Origin: an unicellular cyanobacterium SU3
GTDB lineage: Bacteria; Cyanobacteriota; Cyanobacteriia; Cyanobacteriales; Microcystaceae
Length of the DNA stretch: 64,000 nucleotides
Assembly (NCBI GenBank): GCA_002172675.1
Contig: NETF01000032.1
Location: 1-64,000 of the forward strand
Direction: 5' to 3'
The translations under genes and the position numbers were made by a program. Shown here piece by piece: positions 1-8,076 of this stretch; the stretch's first letter is position 1, and the number at the start of each line of letters is the position of its first letter. Below the pieces are notes generated by a model, which did not search any database, was not told the DNA's origin, and saw only the letters and a list, made by a program, of their open reading frames with translations.

Positions 1-183
1 GGCTAGTAGAGGGCTAACTACACCCCCTTGGGGGGTTCCTTGTTCTGGAAATTCTGGGCTAACTCCAGCCTTTAGACATCTCCAAAGACCGAGCTTAATA
101 GCTAATGGAGCTATGACCCTTTCCATAGACTCGTTTTTATTCGTTCCATCCGTTTGATTGTTTGTTCCTTTAGATGTAGCCAT
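1..183 (-). pseudogene. Group II intron reverse transcriptase/maturase, probably internally deleted, partial
   Basis: The frame opens with ATG at 183 and runs through the window edge. Residues about 33-61 include LKAGVSPEFPEQ followed by GTPQGGVVSPLLA, the RT domain 4 block of intron-encoded proteins, which act in splicing and retrohoming. In full-length relatives this block lies some 200 or more residues from the N-terminus, after the GVDG and AD-containing RT blocks. Here only about 40 residues precede it, and they include an N-terminal-looking stretch (MATSKGTNNQTDGTNKNES). The simplest reading is an in-frame deletion removing RT blocks 0-3. The YADD block would lie outside the window. Confidence 0.7.
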
Positions 184-572
184 TTCGACTATCGGAAACC
201 TATGGCGATGCTATTCTTAGGAGTATTAGTTAGCAGGTTTAATTGCTCCGATGAGGTCAGAATCTCTTTAGAGGCTGCTTTCTGCCTGGAGGTAAGTCGC
301 TTTTTTAGGCTCGGTTTCATCATAGGAACTCCCTATTAGCACCAGTGTCACTTAGCAGTCAGTGTCTGATTGCACCCTGTTACCAGCTTCAGCCTCCCAA
401 ATTCCGAGTTGGGTCACTGTGGTCAGATAAGGAGTCACATCTCGCCTTGATGGGGAGGACTTTCACCTCCATCAATTGGATAGTTATTAGGTTTTCAAGG
501 TTATATTTGTCTTACCTAACCCTGGTCATACCCTTCTATTCTCTAGAAGCTCCTACCAGGAACGAATCGCAC
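1..572 (-). mobile_element. Group II intron, 5' part (cut by window edge)
   Basis: Read on the minus strand, the intron appears to begin at 572 with GTGCGATTCG, matching the GUGYG 5' end of bacterial group II introns. About 390 nt of structured, non-coding sequence follow (including GGTGAAAGTCC, typical of domain I), and then an open frame at 183 carrying a reverse-transcriptase motif. The 5' junction lies 24 nt after the ilvC stop codon, so the insertion leaves ilvC intact. Domains V-VI and the 3' junction lie outside the window. The class looks chloroplast-like from the 5' end and the RT motif; this is inference. Confidence 0.82.
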
Positions 573-595
573 ACCCCTGCCTCCTTTAACCTCCG

Positions 596-1591
596 TTACT
601 TTTCTTTTAACCAACTAAACATAGCCCGTAAATCTTTACCGACTTTTTCAATGGGGTGTTCAGCTTCTTGACGACGCATCGCGGTAAACCCTGGTTTACC
701 GGATTGATTTTCTAAAACAAATTCCCGAGCAAATTGACCGGATTGAATTTCGCTAAGAACTTGTTTCATTTCGGCGCGAGTTTCATCGGTGACGATACGA
801 GGTCCTCTGGTTAAGTCTCCATATTCTGCGGTATTGGAAATACTATCGCGCATTTTAGCCAGTCCACCCTCTACGATCAAATCCACAATTAATTTGACTT
901 CGTGGAGACATTCAAAATAAGCTAATTCAGGCTGATAACCGGCTGCGACGAGGGTTTCAAACCCTGACTTAATGAGTGCCGATAAACCGCCACAGAGTAC
1001 CACCTGTTCCCCAAATAAATCCGTTTCTGTTTCTTCTCTGAAGCTAGTTTCAAGAATACCGGCGCGAGTTCCTCCGATGCCTTTTGCATAGGCCATAGCG
1101 CGATCGCGGGCTTGTCCACTGGCATCTTGATAAACGGCGAATAAACAGGGAACCCCTTCCCCTTGTTCATAGGTACGACGCACTAAATGGCCCGGTCCTT
1201 TTGGGGCAACCATTACCACGTCTACGGTTTTGGGGGGAACAATTTGACCAAAGTGAATGTTAAAGCCATGAGCAAAGGATAAAACCTTGCCCTCTCTCAA
1301 ATTGGGTTGGATTTCTTCTTGATAGACTGTTTTTTGAACTTCATCAGGCAACAAAATCATGATCCAATCAGCAGCACTGGCTGCATCGGCGACACTAAGA
1401 ACTTTTAGCCCTGCTTCTTCAGCTTGTTTTCTTGATTTGCTGCCTGGATACAGCCCCACTACCACATTGATGCCACTGTCTTTTAAATTAAGGGCGTGGG
1501 CATGACCTTGAGAACCATAACCAATAATGGCCACGGTTCTATCTGCTAATAAATCAAGGTTGGCATCTGCATCGTAATACATCCGAGCCAT
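596..1591 (-). CDS. ilvC: Ketol-acid reductoisomerase (NADP+)
   Basis: IlvC converts acetolactate or acetohydroxybutyrate to the dihydroxy acid in valine, leucine and isoleucine synthesis, with NADPH and Mg2+, in the cytoplasm. The 331 residues match the short class I form. The Rossmann loop [15 protein letters not shown] is at 22-36, the NADPH phosphate loop (PGSKSR) near 50, the GPGHLVRR block near 132, and the metal-binding region [11 protein letters not shown] near 186-196. The start is ATG at 1591. It is last in a minus-strand series after accB with a 123-nt gap, and is followed at once by a group II intron. The protein looks intact. Confidence 0.97.
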   Translation of the reverse strand: MARMYYDADANLDLLADRTVAIIGYGSQGHAHALNLKDSGINVVVGLYPGSKSRKQAEEAGLKVLSVADAASAADWIMILLPDEVQKTVYQEEIQPNLREGKVLSFAHGFNIHFGQIVPPKTVDVVMVAPKGPGHLVRRTYEQGEGVPCLFAVYQDASGQARDRAMAYAKGIGGTRAGILETSFREETETDLFGEQVVLCGGLSALIKSGFETLVAAGYQPELAYFECLHEVKLIVDLIVEGGLAKMRDSISNTAEYGDLTRGPRIVTDETRAEMKQVLSEIQSGQFAREFVLENQSGKPGFTAMRRQEAEHPIEKVGKDLRAMFSWLKEK

Positions 1592-1714
1592 GAGGCTGTC
1601 TCCTAACTTTCTTACAAACTTTCCATTATATAATCTATAGGCCCTGGGGTGCGGATTTCGGGATTTTGTAATCTTTCTTTTGTCTTTGAGAATGAGAGGA
1701 CTTTTGTCTTGCCA

Positions 1715-2185
1715 TTAACTTGGATTAACCCACATTAAAGTTTGACCATATTCTACCGGTTCGCCGTTGGCTACTGCAATCTCCATCACTTCTCCTGTGA
1801 CTTCAGCTTCAATTTCATTCATCAATTTCATCGCTTCGATAATACAGACGGTTTGAGTATTACTGACGCGATCGCCCACGTCTACAAAGGGGGGTTCATC
1901 GGGGGCAGGGGCGCGATAAAAGGTTCCTACCATCGGGGAGGTAATAGCTACCCATTTTTTTTCGGCTGGAGACGGGGGGGTTTCTGGGGGTGGAGTCGGT
2001 GGGGCAGGGGTTGACGAAGGTGGGGCTACGGTTTCGGAGGCTATGGGGGCTACGGTTTGAATTTTGGTGGTAGCGTCTCGACGAACATTTAACTCAAAGG
2101 TTTCTGTTTTTAGGCTAACTTCGGCAATATCGGTGTGAGCGATCGCCCCTAATAAATCTCGTAGTTCATTAAAATTAATTGACAC
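1715..2185 (-). CDS. accB: Biotin carboxyl carrier protein of acetyl-CoA carboxylase
   Basis: AccB carries the biotin that moves CO2 from biotin carboxylase (AccC) to the carboxyltransferase (AccAD) in the first step of fatty-acid synthesis. The 156 residues hold an N-terminal helix region (1-40), a Pro/Ala/Thr-rich flexible linker (about 46-75), and a C-terminal biotinyl domain (79-156). The biotinylation site is EAMKLM, with Lys120 as the modified residue. The start codon is GTG at 2185. It follows efp on the same strand with a 65-nt gap; the efp-accB pairing is common in cyanobacteria. Confidence 0.96.
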   Translation of the reverse strand: MSINFNELRDLLGAIAHTDIAEVSLKTETFELNVRRDATTKIQTVAPIASETVAPPSSTPAPPTPPPETPPSPAEKKWVAITSPMVGTFYRAPAPDEPPFVDVGDRVSNTQTVCIIEAMKLMNEIEAEVTGEVMEIAVANGEPVEYGQTLMWVNPS

Positions 2186-2219
2186 AGATTATCTATCCCA
2201 TAATCGTTGATCAAACAGA

Positions 2220-2241
2220 GGTTGTCTCCCTAGGGACAACC
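2220..2241 (-). other. Hairpin between efp and accB
   Basis: GGTTGTC and GACAACC arms (2220-2226 and 2235-2241) with a short inner stem form a stable hairpin in the gap between the efp stop and the accB start. There is no clear T-tract after it on the minus strand, so it may be a processing or attenuation site and not a full terminator. Confidence 0.4.
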
Positions 2242-2250
2242 GTTCGGGCT

Positions 2251-2811
2251 TTAAGTTTCTCGTCCTAAATAGGAACCATCACGGGTATCGACTTTAATTT
2301 TTTCCCCAATGGAGATAAACAGAGGAACCATGACTTGCGCCCCGGTTTCGACAATAGCGGGTTTGGTTCCGCCGGTTGCGGTATCCCCTTTTACTCCTGG
2401 ATCGGTGTCGGTTACTTCTAAAATAACTGAGGTTGGTAGTTGTACCTCTAAGACTGTATCGTTCCAGAAGAGAACATCGGCTTCCATTTCTTCTTTGATA
2501 TAGTTTACCGTTGTTCCCATTTGTTCAGGGCTTAAACGCACTTCTTCGTATGTTTCCATATCCATAAAGACGTATTGTTCCCCTTCTTTATAGGTATGTT
2601 GCATGGTGCGTTTTTCTAAAGTTGCTTGAGGAACGGTTTCCCCTGCGCGAAAAGTGCGCTCAACTACACTACCCGTCTGAGCATTTTTTAGTTTGGTTCG
2701 CACAAAAGCTGAACCTTTCCCCGGTTTGACGTGCAGGAATTCAACGACGCGCCATACTGAACCATCTAATTCAATGCTGGTACCAGTCCGAAAATCGTTA
2801 CTAGAAATCAT
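2251..2811 (-). CDS. efp: Translation elongation factor P
   Basis: EF-P binds ribosomes stalled on polyproline stretches and stimulates peptide-bond formation. The 186-residue length is standard for the three-domain protein. Domain I carries the tip loop KPGKGSAF at 29-36, with Lys32 at the position modified in many bacteria. The C-terminal part contains the OB-fold signature [19 protein letters not shown] near 142-160. ATG at 2811 is the start. It lies upstream of accB on the same strand. Polyproline proteins nearby include AccB itself, with its Pro-rich linker. Confidence 0.97.
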   Translation of the reverse strand: MISSNDFRTGTSIELDGSVWRVVEFLHVKPGKGSAFVRTKLKNAQTGSVVERTFRAGETVPQATLEKRTMQHTYKEGEQYVFMDMETYEEVRLSPEQMGTTVNYIKEEMEADVLFWNDTVLEVQLPTSVILEVTDTDPGVKGDTATGGTKPAIVETGAQVMVPLFISIGEKIKVDTRDGSYLGRET

Positions 2812-2896
2812 GAAAGGCTTTTAGAGCTTAGAAAGTCAAGATTTATTTTACAAGAGTTTGGCAACCCTGAGGTTAATTACCTCATATCTATTAACA

Positions 2897-3820
2897 TTAT
2901 CGAGACACCCTGGCGACGATCGCCCGATGACGGGGACTAATAGGAGTGATTTTAGGCGGTTCAAACCCTGCTTCAATTAGGGCTGTTTCTACATCTAAGG
3001 CAAAATATTGATCGAGGTAGGGTTCGGTACTTTTGAGTAAGGTTAAGATGTAGGGGGGCATTTTTTGGTAGGCTTCAGCGCGGGGGTTCATGTCCATTAG
3101 GGTGAAGTATCCCCCAGGTTTAAGGAGGCGACGAGCTTCTTTAAAAATAGCGATCGCTGCTGTTTGGGGGAGTTCGTGGTACAACAAAAAGGCTGACACG
3201 AGATCAAAGGAGGTTTCGGGTAAGTGGGTGGCTTCGGCAGCCCCGTGTACCCAGTTAATGGGTAGGTTTCGTTCTTGGCTTCGATATTGTGCAACAGCTA
3301 AATGATAGGCGGATAGGTCTAATCCTGTTACTTTTGCGTTGGGGTAGCGTTCTTGTAGGGGAAAGGTACTCATTCCTACGCTACAGCCGATATCTAAAAT
3401 AGCTTGAGGGTTTAAGGATAGTTGTTGTTGAAGAATGGAATGATAATTCTCTCGTAAACGGGGATCACCTTTAACGCCAGCGGATGGCCAAATGCTGGCA
3501 TGAACTGCATAAGCAGCAGATTCTACTTCTAAGGCAGATTCCCAACTTAAGTTTCCTGTCTCATAACCATGAAAGGAGCAAACATAATAGTCAGGATAAA
3601 TAAGGTTAGGATTTTCAACTTTTGCTAATTCTTCTTTCCAGTTATGTGCTTGCAGTTGACGGACATTGTCTCGCCAGGGAACCCCTATTTTTTCTGCACG
3701 ATTAATAATCATGTTTCGAGCTTGATATTTGGCTAGTTTAGCTAGGGGTTTGATGGATAAGATTCCATTGATGAGACGGGAGGCTAAACTGGGTTGGGAT
3801 TTATAGGAGGTAACAGTCAT
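2897..3820 (-). CDS. Class I SAM-dependent methyltransferase
   Basis: The C-terminal half is a methyltransferase fold: motif I ILDIGCSVGM at 141-150, an acidic end to strand 2 (GLDLS) near 165, motif II-like TSFDLVSAFLLYHELP near 203-218, and post-motif LLKPGGYFTLMDMNPR near 235-250. The N-terminal 130 residues (with a YPDYYVCSFHGYETGNLSW block) are conserved in cyanobacterial relatives but of unknown role. The arrangement resembles UbiE/menaquinone-type enzymes, but the substrate cannot be told from sequence. It precedes efp with an 85-nt gap and may share its transcript. Confidence 0.85.
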   Translation of the reverse strand: MTVTSYKSQPSLASRLINGILSIKPLAKLAKYQARNMIINRAEKIGVPWRDNVRQLQAHNWKEELAKVENPNLIYPDYYVCSFHGYETGNLSWESALEVESAAYAVHASIWPSAGVKGDPRLRENYHSILQQQLSLNPQAILDIGCSVGMSTFPLQERYPNAKVTGLDLSAYHLAVAQYRSQERNLPINWVHGAAEATHLPETSFDLVSAFLLYHELPQTAAIAIFKEARRLLKPGGYFTLMDMNPRAEAYQKMPPYILTLLKSTEPYLDQYFALDVETALIEAGFEPPKITPISPRHRAIVARVSR

Positions 3821-4064
3821 ACAATTCTCTTGATGTCGATTCTGACAGTAACCAAGTCGTATCGATGGTTACTCAAGTGTTTTCGTTTCTGATTTTACCA
3901 GTGAACAGTTAACAGTGGCCACTCAATTTAATTTACAATACTTTGCTCTCAACTTATTTTATATCATTACGAAAATAAATATATTTTGACAAATATTACG
4001 TTATTATTGAGCATAAATAACTAAGTTTCTTGTAGAATTTATAGAAGAAAATTACATTTTCTGT

Positions 4065-4337
4065 CTATCGTTCTCTTTTAATTAATTCACCTTGTAGGTA
4101 TTTATGTAAAATTTCTTGACTCAAATTCGCTATAGATTGACCAAGCTATAAAGAGAGTTTTTGAATTTTTTGACTATCTTCCACCGATAAAGTTACTTCT
4201 ATTTTTTGTTGATTGATTTGATGACTAGCATAGGTTTGATAACGCTTAATTTCTTGAGAGACATTGTCAACACTTCCCCATTCTTCTTTTTCAACACTTT
4301 CTAAAAGTTCTTTTTCTTCAGGATTAAGGGAGTTCAT
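4065..4337 (-). pseudogene. Antitoxin-like gene with in-frame stop
   Basis: The open part (4146-4337, 63 residues) begins MNSLNPEEKELLESVEKEEW and ends in a helix-turn-like segment, QQKIEVTLSVEDSQKIQKLSL. It is then stopped by TAG at 4146. The same frame continues for 26 more codons to 4065, reading QSIANLSQEILHKYLQGEL. That resembles the usual C-terminal end (ILHKYLQGEL) of CopG/BrnA-type antitoxins in cyanobacteria. A nonsense mutation therefore seems to have truncated a ribbon-helix-helix antitoxin. It lies 7 nt after the toxin-like frame (4345-4566) on the same strand. The family assignment is from memory of similar proteins. Confidence 0.6.
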
Positions 4338-4344
4338 GATTTAA

Positions 4345-4652
4345 TTAACCTCCTAAGTATTTTCTGGTCATTTTTCGACTAGGAATAATAGTTTTGAGAA
4401 ATATCTCTAAGTCATTTTCGACAAAGGGAATAAGATAAACATAATTGTCTATTCTAACAATAAAAATCTTTTGCTTGGGATATTTATCAGGGTTATCGTG
4501 TTTGATAACATCAAGAAGGTTTCCCTTTTCCATTGAGTTGATAATATCATCAAAAGTAATTCCTCTTTATCATCATCTCGATGGGAGAGGACATACTTTC
4601 TTAATTTTGGGCGGGACATTTGATAAAAATTAGGTTGATGATTCATCTTCAA
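4345..4652 (-). pseudogene. Chimeric remnant: DUF6887-like N-terminus joined out of frame to a toxin C-terminus
   Basis: Two unrelated pieces meet here. From ATG at 4652 (or 4646) the frame reads QPNFYQMSRPKLRKYVLSHR, like the small cyanobacterial DUF6887 proteins, to about 4570. In another frame, from 4566 to 4345, it reads RGITFDDIINSMEKGN and onward to FLKTIIPSRKMTRKYLGG. That is the C-terminal two thirds of a BrnT-like RNase toxin. A TAA at 4567-4569 separates the toxin frame from any upstream start, so only a shorter ORF from ATG 4533 remains. The toxin N-terminus appears replaced through a deletion fusing two neighbouring genes. Confidence 0.6.
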
Positions 4653-4807
4653 ACTCTATATTTCCATTCGTTAATATGATAAAGCTAAGGCTTTCACCTG
4701 CTAATATATAAATCTCATTTCGTTTTTCATCATAACGAAATAGATGAATGATGAATATCTGTGTAAAAGTTAGACAGGGTTTGACACATTCTCATGCAAC
4801 TCAGCAT
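4630..4807 (-). pseudogene. DUF6888-like small protein, frameshifted by a 7-bp duplication
   Basis: From ATG 4807 the frame reads MCQTLSNFYTDIH, then shifts. The other frame continues LFRYDEKRNEIYILAGESL and ends at TAA 4630. The break coincides with a tandem duplication of GATGAAT (plus strand 4743-4749 and 4750-4756). Removing one copy restores a single frame of about 57 residues that resembles the DUF6888 family, which typically sits next to DUF6887 in cyanobacteria. Its end overlaps the DUF6887-like start at 4646-4652. The family function is unknown. Confidence 0.62.
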
Positions 4808-4865
4808 TTGTTTGGGATTGGGTATCATTATTGTGTGATGAATTTGCCAATATTAGTAAAAGTTA

Positions 4866-6011
4866 TCAACGATTTTCTCCTAAATAACGTTGTACAATTT
4901 CTAAAATGCGATCGCTTGCTTTTCCATCTCCAAAGGGATTAACCGCATTGGCCATCTTTTCATAGGCTATTTTATCGCTTAATAATTCACTACTCTTACT
5001 AACAATATTTTGATAATCTGTGCCGACTAATTTAGCGGTTCCTGCGTCTACCGCTTCAGGACGTTCCGTCGTCTCCCGTAAGACTAACACAGGTTTACCC
5101 AAACTAGGGGCTTCTTCTTGCAAACCGCCAGAATCGGTTAATAATAGATAACAGCGTTGAATGGCCCCGACTAACTCCCCATAGTCCAAAGGTTCGGTTA
5201 AGAAGACTCTGGGATGATTGCCTAGAGATGCTTGGATAGGTTCTCTTACAGTCGGGTTGCGGTGCATGGGCAATAACAGGGCTGTATCGGGGAATTTGTC
5301 TAAAATGAGGTGAAATCCCTTTAAGATGTCTTCTAGAGGCTCTCCCCAGTTCTCTCGTCGATGAACGGTAGCCAATAGCACCCGATATTGATTCCAATTT
5401 AACCCTTTAATATCACAGTCGGGTTGTTTATCAGCAACGGTTAATAACGCATCGATGACTGTATTTCCTGTTAAATGTATGTCTCCTGTCACACCGGAAC
5501 GGTGTAAGTTTCCCACCGCTAAATGAGTTGGAGCAAAATGTAACTGGGTGAGTTGGGAAATGAGGCGACGGTTAGCTTCTTCGGGGTAGGGATTATAAAG
5601 ATTATCAGTTCTTAAGCCGGCTTCAACGTGGCCGATGGGAATTTGTTGATAAAATGCGGCTAAAGTGGCAGCAAATGCTGTGGTGGTGTCTCCTTGGACA
5701 ATCACACAATGGGGTTGAATTTTTTTCAAAATCCCTTCTAACCCTTGCAAACTGCGGTAGGTAATGTCTGTCAGGGTTTGTTTGGGTTGCATAATATTCA
5801 AGTCTTCATCTGCTGTTATTTCAAACAGTTGCATGACTTGTTCTACCATTTCCCGATGTTGTCCTGTTAAGATAACATGGGTTTCAAATGCTTCTGAATT
5901 ACGAAATTGTTGAATCACAGGAGCAAGTTTTATGGCTTCGGGACGGGTTCCAAGGGTGATACAAACTTTATAACGGGATGAAGTCATAAGTAGAACAGTT
6001 GAAGACTTCAT
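4866..6011 (-). CDS. wecB: UDP-N-acetylglucosamine 2-epimerase (non-hydrolysing)
   Basis: WecB interconverts UDP-GlcNAc and UDP-ManNAc, a precursor for surface polysaccharides. The 381 residues cover the full GT-B-like fold. Visible are TLGTRPEAIKLAPVI near 20-34, the QGDTTTAFAATLA block, HVEAGLRT, LPMHRNP, and the C-terminal UDP-binding stretch DSGGLQEEAPSLGKPVLV with ETTERPEA. ATG at 6011 is the track start; a second Met at 5987 gives the more usual N-terminus. It stands alone between degenerate genes, and could feed the glycan genes at 18-26 kb (inference). Confidence 0.95.
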   Translation of the reverse strand: MKSSTVLLMTSSRYKVCITLGTRPEAIKLAPVIQQFRNSEAFETHVILTGQHREMVEQVMQLFEITADEDLNIMQPKQTLTDITYRSLQGLEGILKKIQPHCVIVQGDTTTAFAATLAAFYQQIPIGHVEAGLRTDNLYNPYPEEANRRLISQLTQLHFAPTHLAVGNLHRSGVTGDIHLTGNTVIDALLTVADKQPDCDIKGLNWNQYRVLLATVHRRENWGEPLEDILKGFHLILDKFPDTALLLPMHRNPTVREPIQASLGNHPRVFLTEPLDYGELVGAIQRCYLLLTDSGGLQEEAPSLGKPVLVLRETTERPEAVDAGTAKLVGTDYQNIVSKSSELLSDKIAYEKMANAVNPFGDGKASDRILEIVQRYLGENR

Positions 6012-6175
6012 CTATTGTACTAGGTTATGGATTGATGTTATTTATAATCGAAATGTTTCATTCTGATTCTATTATTCTGCTAGTTTTTTAAATGTTTCAT
6101 CTCATAACCATAAATATATTTTTTTCAAATATTCTAACATAGTGTAATATGCCCCATGCTCAAAGGAGTTGATCA

Positions 6176-6604
6176 ATGAATTTATATGAAACTGATATTA
6201 ATGAATGGGTTGAACAACAGGTTAACTTAATTAAACAAAAACAATATGAGCAAGTAGACTGGGATAATATTATTGAGGAAATAGAAGACTTGAGCAAACG
6301 AGAAAGAGATAAATTTTTATCGGCGATTGGTCTAATTATTCATCATCTTCTTAAATGGGAATATCAATCCGAAAAACGTTCTAATTCGTGGTTAAATACC
6401 ATTCGCAGGGAACGAAATAATCTTACTTTTTATCTTGAAGACACCCCTTCTTTGAAAAAATATTGGACAGGCAAAGAATTTGAGAGAAATTATCGTCGTG
6501 CTAAAGCAGATGCAGTCAACGAAACAGGATTATCAGAATGGCATTTTCCTGAACATTGTCCCTATTCCGTTGAACAAATTAAGTCAGATTGGTTCCCTGA
6601 TTAA
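6176..6604 (+). CDS. DUF29 domain protein
   Basis: A 142-residue protein of the DUF29 family, which is abundant in cyanobacteria. It shows the family pattern YETDINEWVEQQVNLIK at the N-terminus, WDNIIEEIEDLSKRER, HHLLKWEYQ in the middle, and SEWHFPEHCPYSVEQI near the end. It is hydrophilic and helical, with no signal peptide or membrane segment. The function of the family is not established; members often occur near toxin-antitoxin genes or alone. It starts at ATG 6176, in a position isolated from other plus-strand genes. Confidence 0.88.
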   Translation: MNLYETDINEWVEQQVNLIKQKQYEQVDWDNIIEEIEDLSKRERDKFLSAIGLIIHHLLKWEYQSEKRSNSWLNTIRRERNNLTFYLEDTPSLKKYWTGKEFERNYRRAKADAVNETGLSEWHFPEHCPYSVEQIKSDWFPD

Positions 6605-6643
6605 TCAAAAACACATCTCGATTAAACTGAATTAATGATGGAT

Positions 6644-7042
6644 TTAAAATGTCCCTCTATTTAGTTGATTTCCAATTTCCATAATTCGACTGGGGCAAAT
6701 TTCGGACATCTTATAAGCAACTTCTGTACCCACTCTCACCATAGTTTGTTCATCCTTCATCTCTGCCATAGTTAAACTTCCTTGACTTAACCATCCTCCC
6801 ATTTCTTGGGTCATTTCACCTATCATTGTTTGCTGAAACTGTTCGGGAGATTGACTAGGAAGTTTACAAATTCTTTGAGCTAATTTATTAATTTGAGGTG
6901 AGGTAGGATAAGCTTGAGAAGAGATAGGGAATAGTCCGATGACTAAAGGCATTAACCATACACAACGACGTAACATATAAATAAACCCTAATGATAACAA
7001 CATTATACTTAATAGTTTAAGTGGAATTATCACCGTTGTCAT
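6644..7042 (-). CDS. Small exported or membrane-anchored hypothetical protein
   Basis: I do not recognise this protein. ATG at 7042 gives about 132 residues with a long hydrophobic start. An internal ATG at 6976 instead yields a neat signal peptide (MLRRCVWLMPLVIGLFPISS followed by QAYP), which may be the true start. The mature part is about 90 residues, helical and polar, with two cysteines (ICKLPS and EICPSR). The gene follows def closely on the same strand and probably shares its transcript. A GTG at 7054 would extend it but is less likely. Confidence 0.6.
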   Translation of the reverse strand: MTTVIIPLKLLSIMLLSLGFIYMLRRCVWLMPLVIGLFPISSQAYPTSPQINKLAQRICKLPSQSPEQFQQTMIGEMTQEMGGWLSQGSLTMAEMKDEQTMVRVGTEVAYKMSEICPSRIMEIGNQLNRGTF

Positions 7043-7057
7043 TGGTATTATCACTTA

Positions 7058-7564
7058 TTAGTTATTATTAACTAAATCTTCTTTATTTTCTACTCTATCA
7101 ATAAAAAGAATACCGTTAAGATGGTCTAATTCGTGCTGAAAAATTCGAGCTACAAAATCTGTAAATTCTTGCTGGTACAATTGACCGTAACGATCTAAAT
7201 ATTCTACTGTAATTTTTTGATATCTAGGAACTAAACCCCTAACTCCTGGAACACTCAAACATCCTTCCCAACCTTTAACTATTTCCTCAGAATGAGAGAT
7301 TAAACGGGGGTTAATCATAACCTTGGGTTCCATCAATGGTGCATCGGGATAACGGGGATTAGGATGAGAACAAACGATAAATAAACGATAAGATTGAGAA
7401 ACTTGGGGTGCAGCAATACCCACACCTTTTGCCTCCATTGCTGTGGTTAATAAGGTGTCAATAAGTTGTTGTAATTTTTCATCAGTTATATCGGTAACAC
7501 ATTGAGCTTGTTGTCTTAAGATAGGATTACCAACTTGAGCAATTTCTAAATTTTGGCTTATCAT
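7058..7564 (-). CDS. def: Peptide deformylase
   Basis: Def removes the formyl group from the N-terminal Met of new proteins. All three motifs are present in the 168 residues: GVGIAAPQ at 47-54, EGCLS at 100-104 with the metal-binding Cys102, and HELDH at 144-148 with metal ligands His144 and His148 and catalytic Glu145. ATG at 7564 is the start. It is divergent from the dnaA leader region, with the dnaA-side promoter beginning about 55 bp beyond its start. Confidence 0.96.
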   Translation of the reverse strand: MISQNLEIAQVGNPILRQQAQCVTDITDEKLQQLIDTLLTTAMEAKGVGIAAPQVSQSYRLFIVCSHPNPRYPDAPLMEPKVMINPRLISHSEEIVKGWEGCLSVPGVRGLVPRYQKITVEYLDRYGQLYQQEFTDFVARIFQHELDHLNGILFIDRVENKEDLVNNN

Positions 7565-7619
7565 AGATTTCTATCTATCTAAAAAGTTCTATATTTATTA
7601 TGACGTTTCTTTTGAATAA

Positions 7620-7648
7620 TTGGGAAACGTTCAAGAAACTGATATAAT
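7620..7648 (+). promoter_or_regulatory. Sigma-70-type promoter ahead of the dnaA repeats
   Basis: TTGGGA (7620-7625) and a perfect TATAAT (7643-7648) are separated by 17 nt. The -10 lies inside the first 173-bp repeat unit, but the -35 lies just outside it. The TATAAT copies at 7816 and 7989 therefore lack this -35 and are preceded by unrelated sequence. Transcripts from here would have a leader of about 420 nt before the dnaA start. Confidence 0.6.
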
Positions 7649-7730
7649 CTTACTTTTTAACCCCCCTGGTCCCTAACCTTTGTTTTGATATGTCACAAGA
7701 TTCTTCTGTTATTAAGACCTAATTTTAAGC

Positions 7731-7820
7731 ATGACTATTTCTACCCAATATATTTGGAATCAAGTGCTTGATCGTTTGAAAATACGATTAAATCCTACTG
7801 CTTATGAAACACTGATATAA
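7731..7820 (+). pseudogene. Truncated dnaA start, copy 1 of the tandem repeat
   Basis: ATG at 7731 begins the same 27 codons as dnaA ([11 protein letters not shown]...). It then crosses the repeat junction and ends LI-stop, for 29 residues in total. It keeps the native dnaA translation start context. If translated, it would be a leader peptide made from the dnaA mRNA; it contains only part of DnaA domain I. Confidence 0.7.
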
Positions 7821-7903
7821 TCTTACTTTTTAACCCCCCTGGTCCCTAACCTTTGTTTTGATATGTCACAAGATTCTTCTGTTATTAAGACCTAATTTTA
7901 AGC

Positions 7904-7993
7904 ATGACTATTTCTACCCAATATATTTGGAATCAAGTGCTTGATCGTTTGAAAATACGATTAAATCCTACTGCTTATGAAACACTGATATAA
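7904..7993 (+). pseudogene. Truncated dnaA start, copy 2 of the tandem repeat
   Basis: Identical to the ORF at 7731-7820 and shifted by 173 bp. It has 29 codons from the duplicated dnaA start, ending at the TAA created by the repeat junction. It ends 84 bp before the true dnaA start at 8077. Confidence 0.7.
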
Positions 7994-8076
7994 TCTTACT
8001 TTTTAACCCCCCTGGTCCCTAACCTTTGTTTTGATATGTCACAAGATTCTTCTGTTATTAAGACCTAATTTTAAGC

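Noticed and set aside
345-671. A 108-codon plus-strand ORF across the intron start and the ilvC end
   Set aside because: It is antisense to the group II intron domain I and ilvC; its content is not protein-like and the real signals lie on the minus strand.
922-1170. An 82-codon ORF within ilvC on the same strand
   Set aside because: It is a shifted-frame shadow of ilvC with no homology or ribosome site.
1742-2014. A 90-codon plus-strand ORF rich in Gly/Trp/Arg
   Set aside because: It is antisense to the Pro-rich linker of accB; the composition reflects the complementary strand.
7638-8076. The replication origin
   Set aside because: The repeats carry the dnaA promoter and start and not DnaA-box clusters; no consensus boxes were seen, so an origin is not called here.
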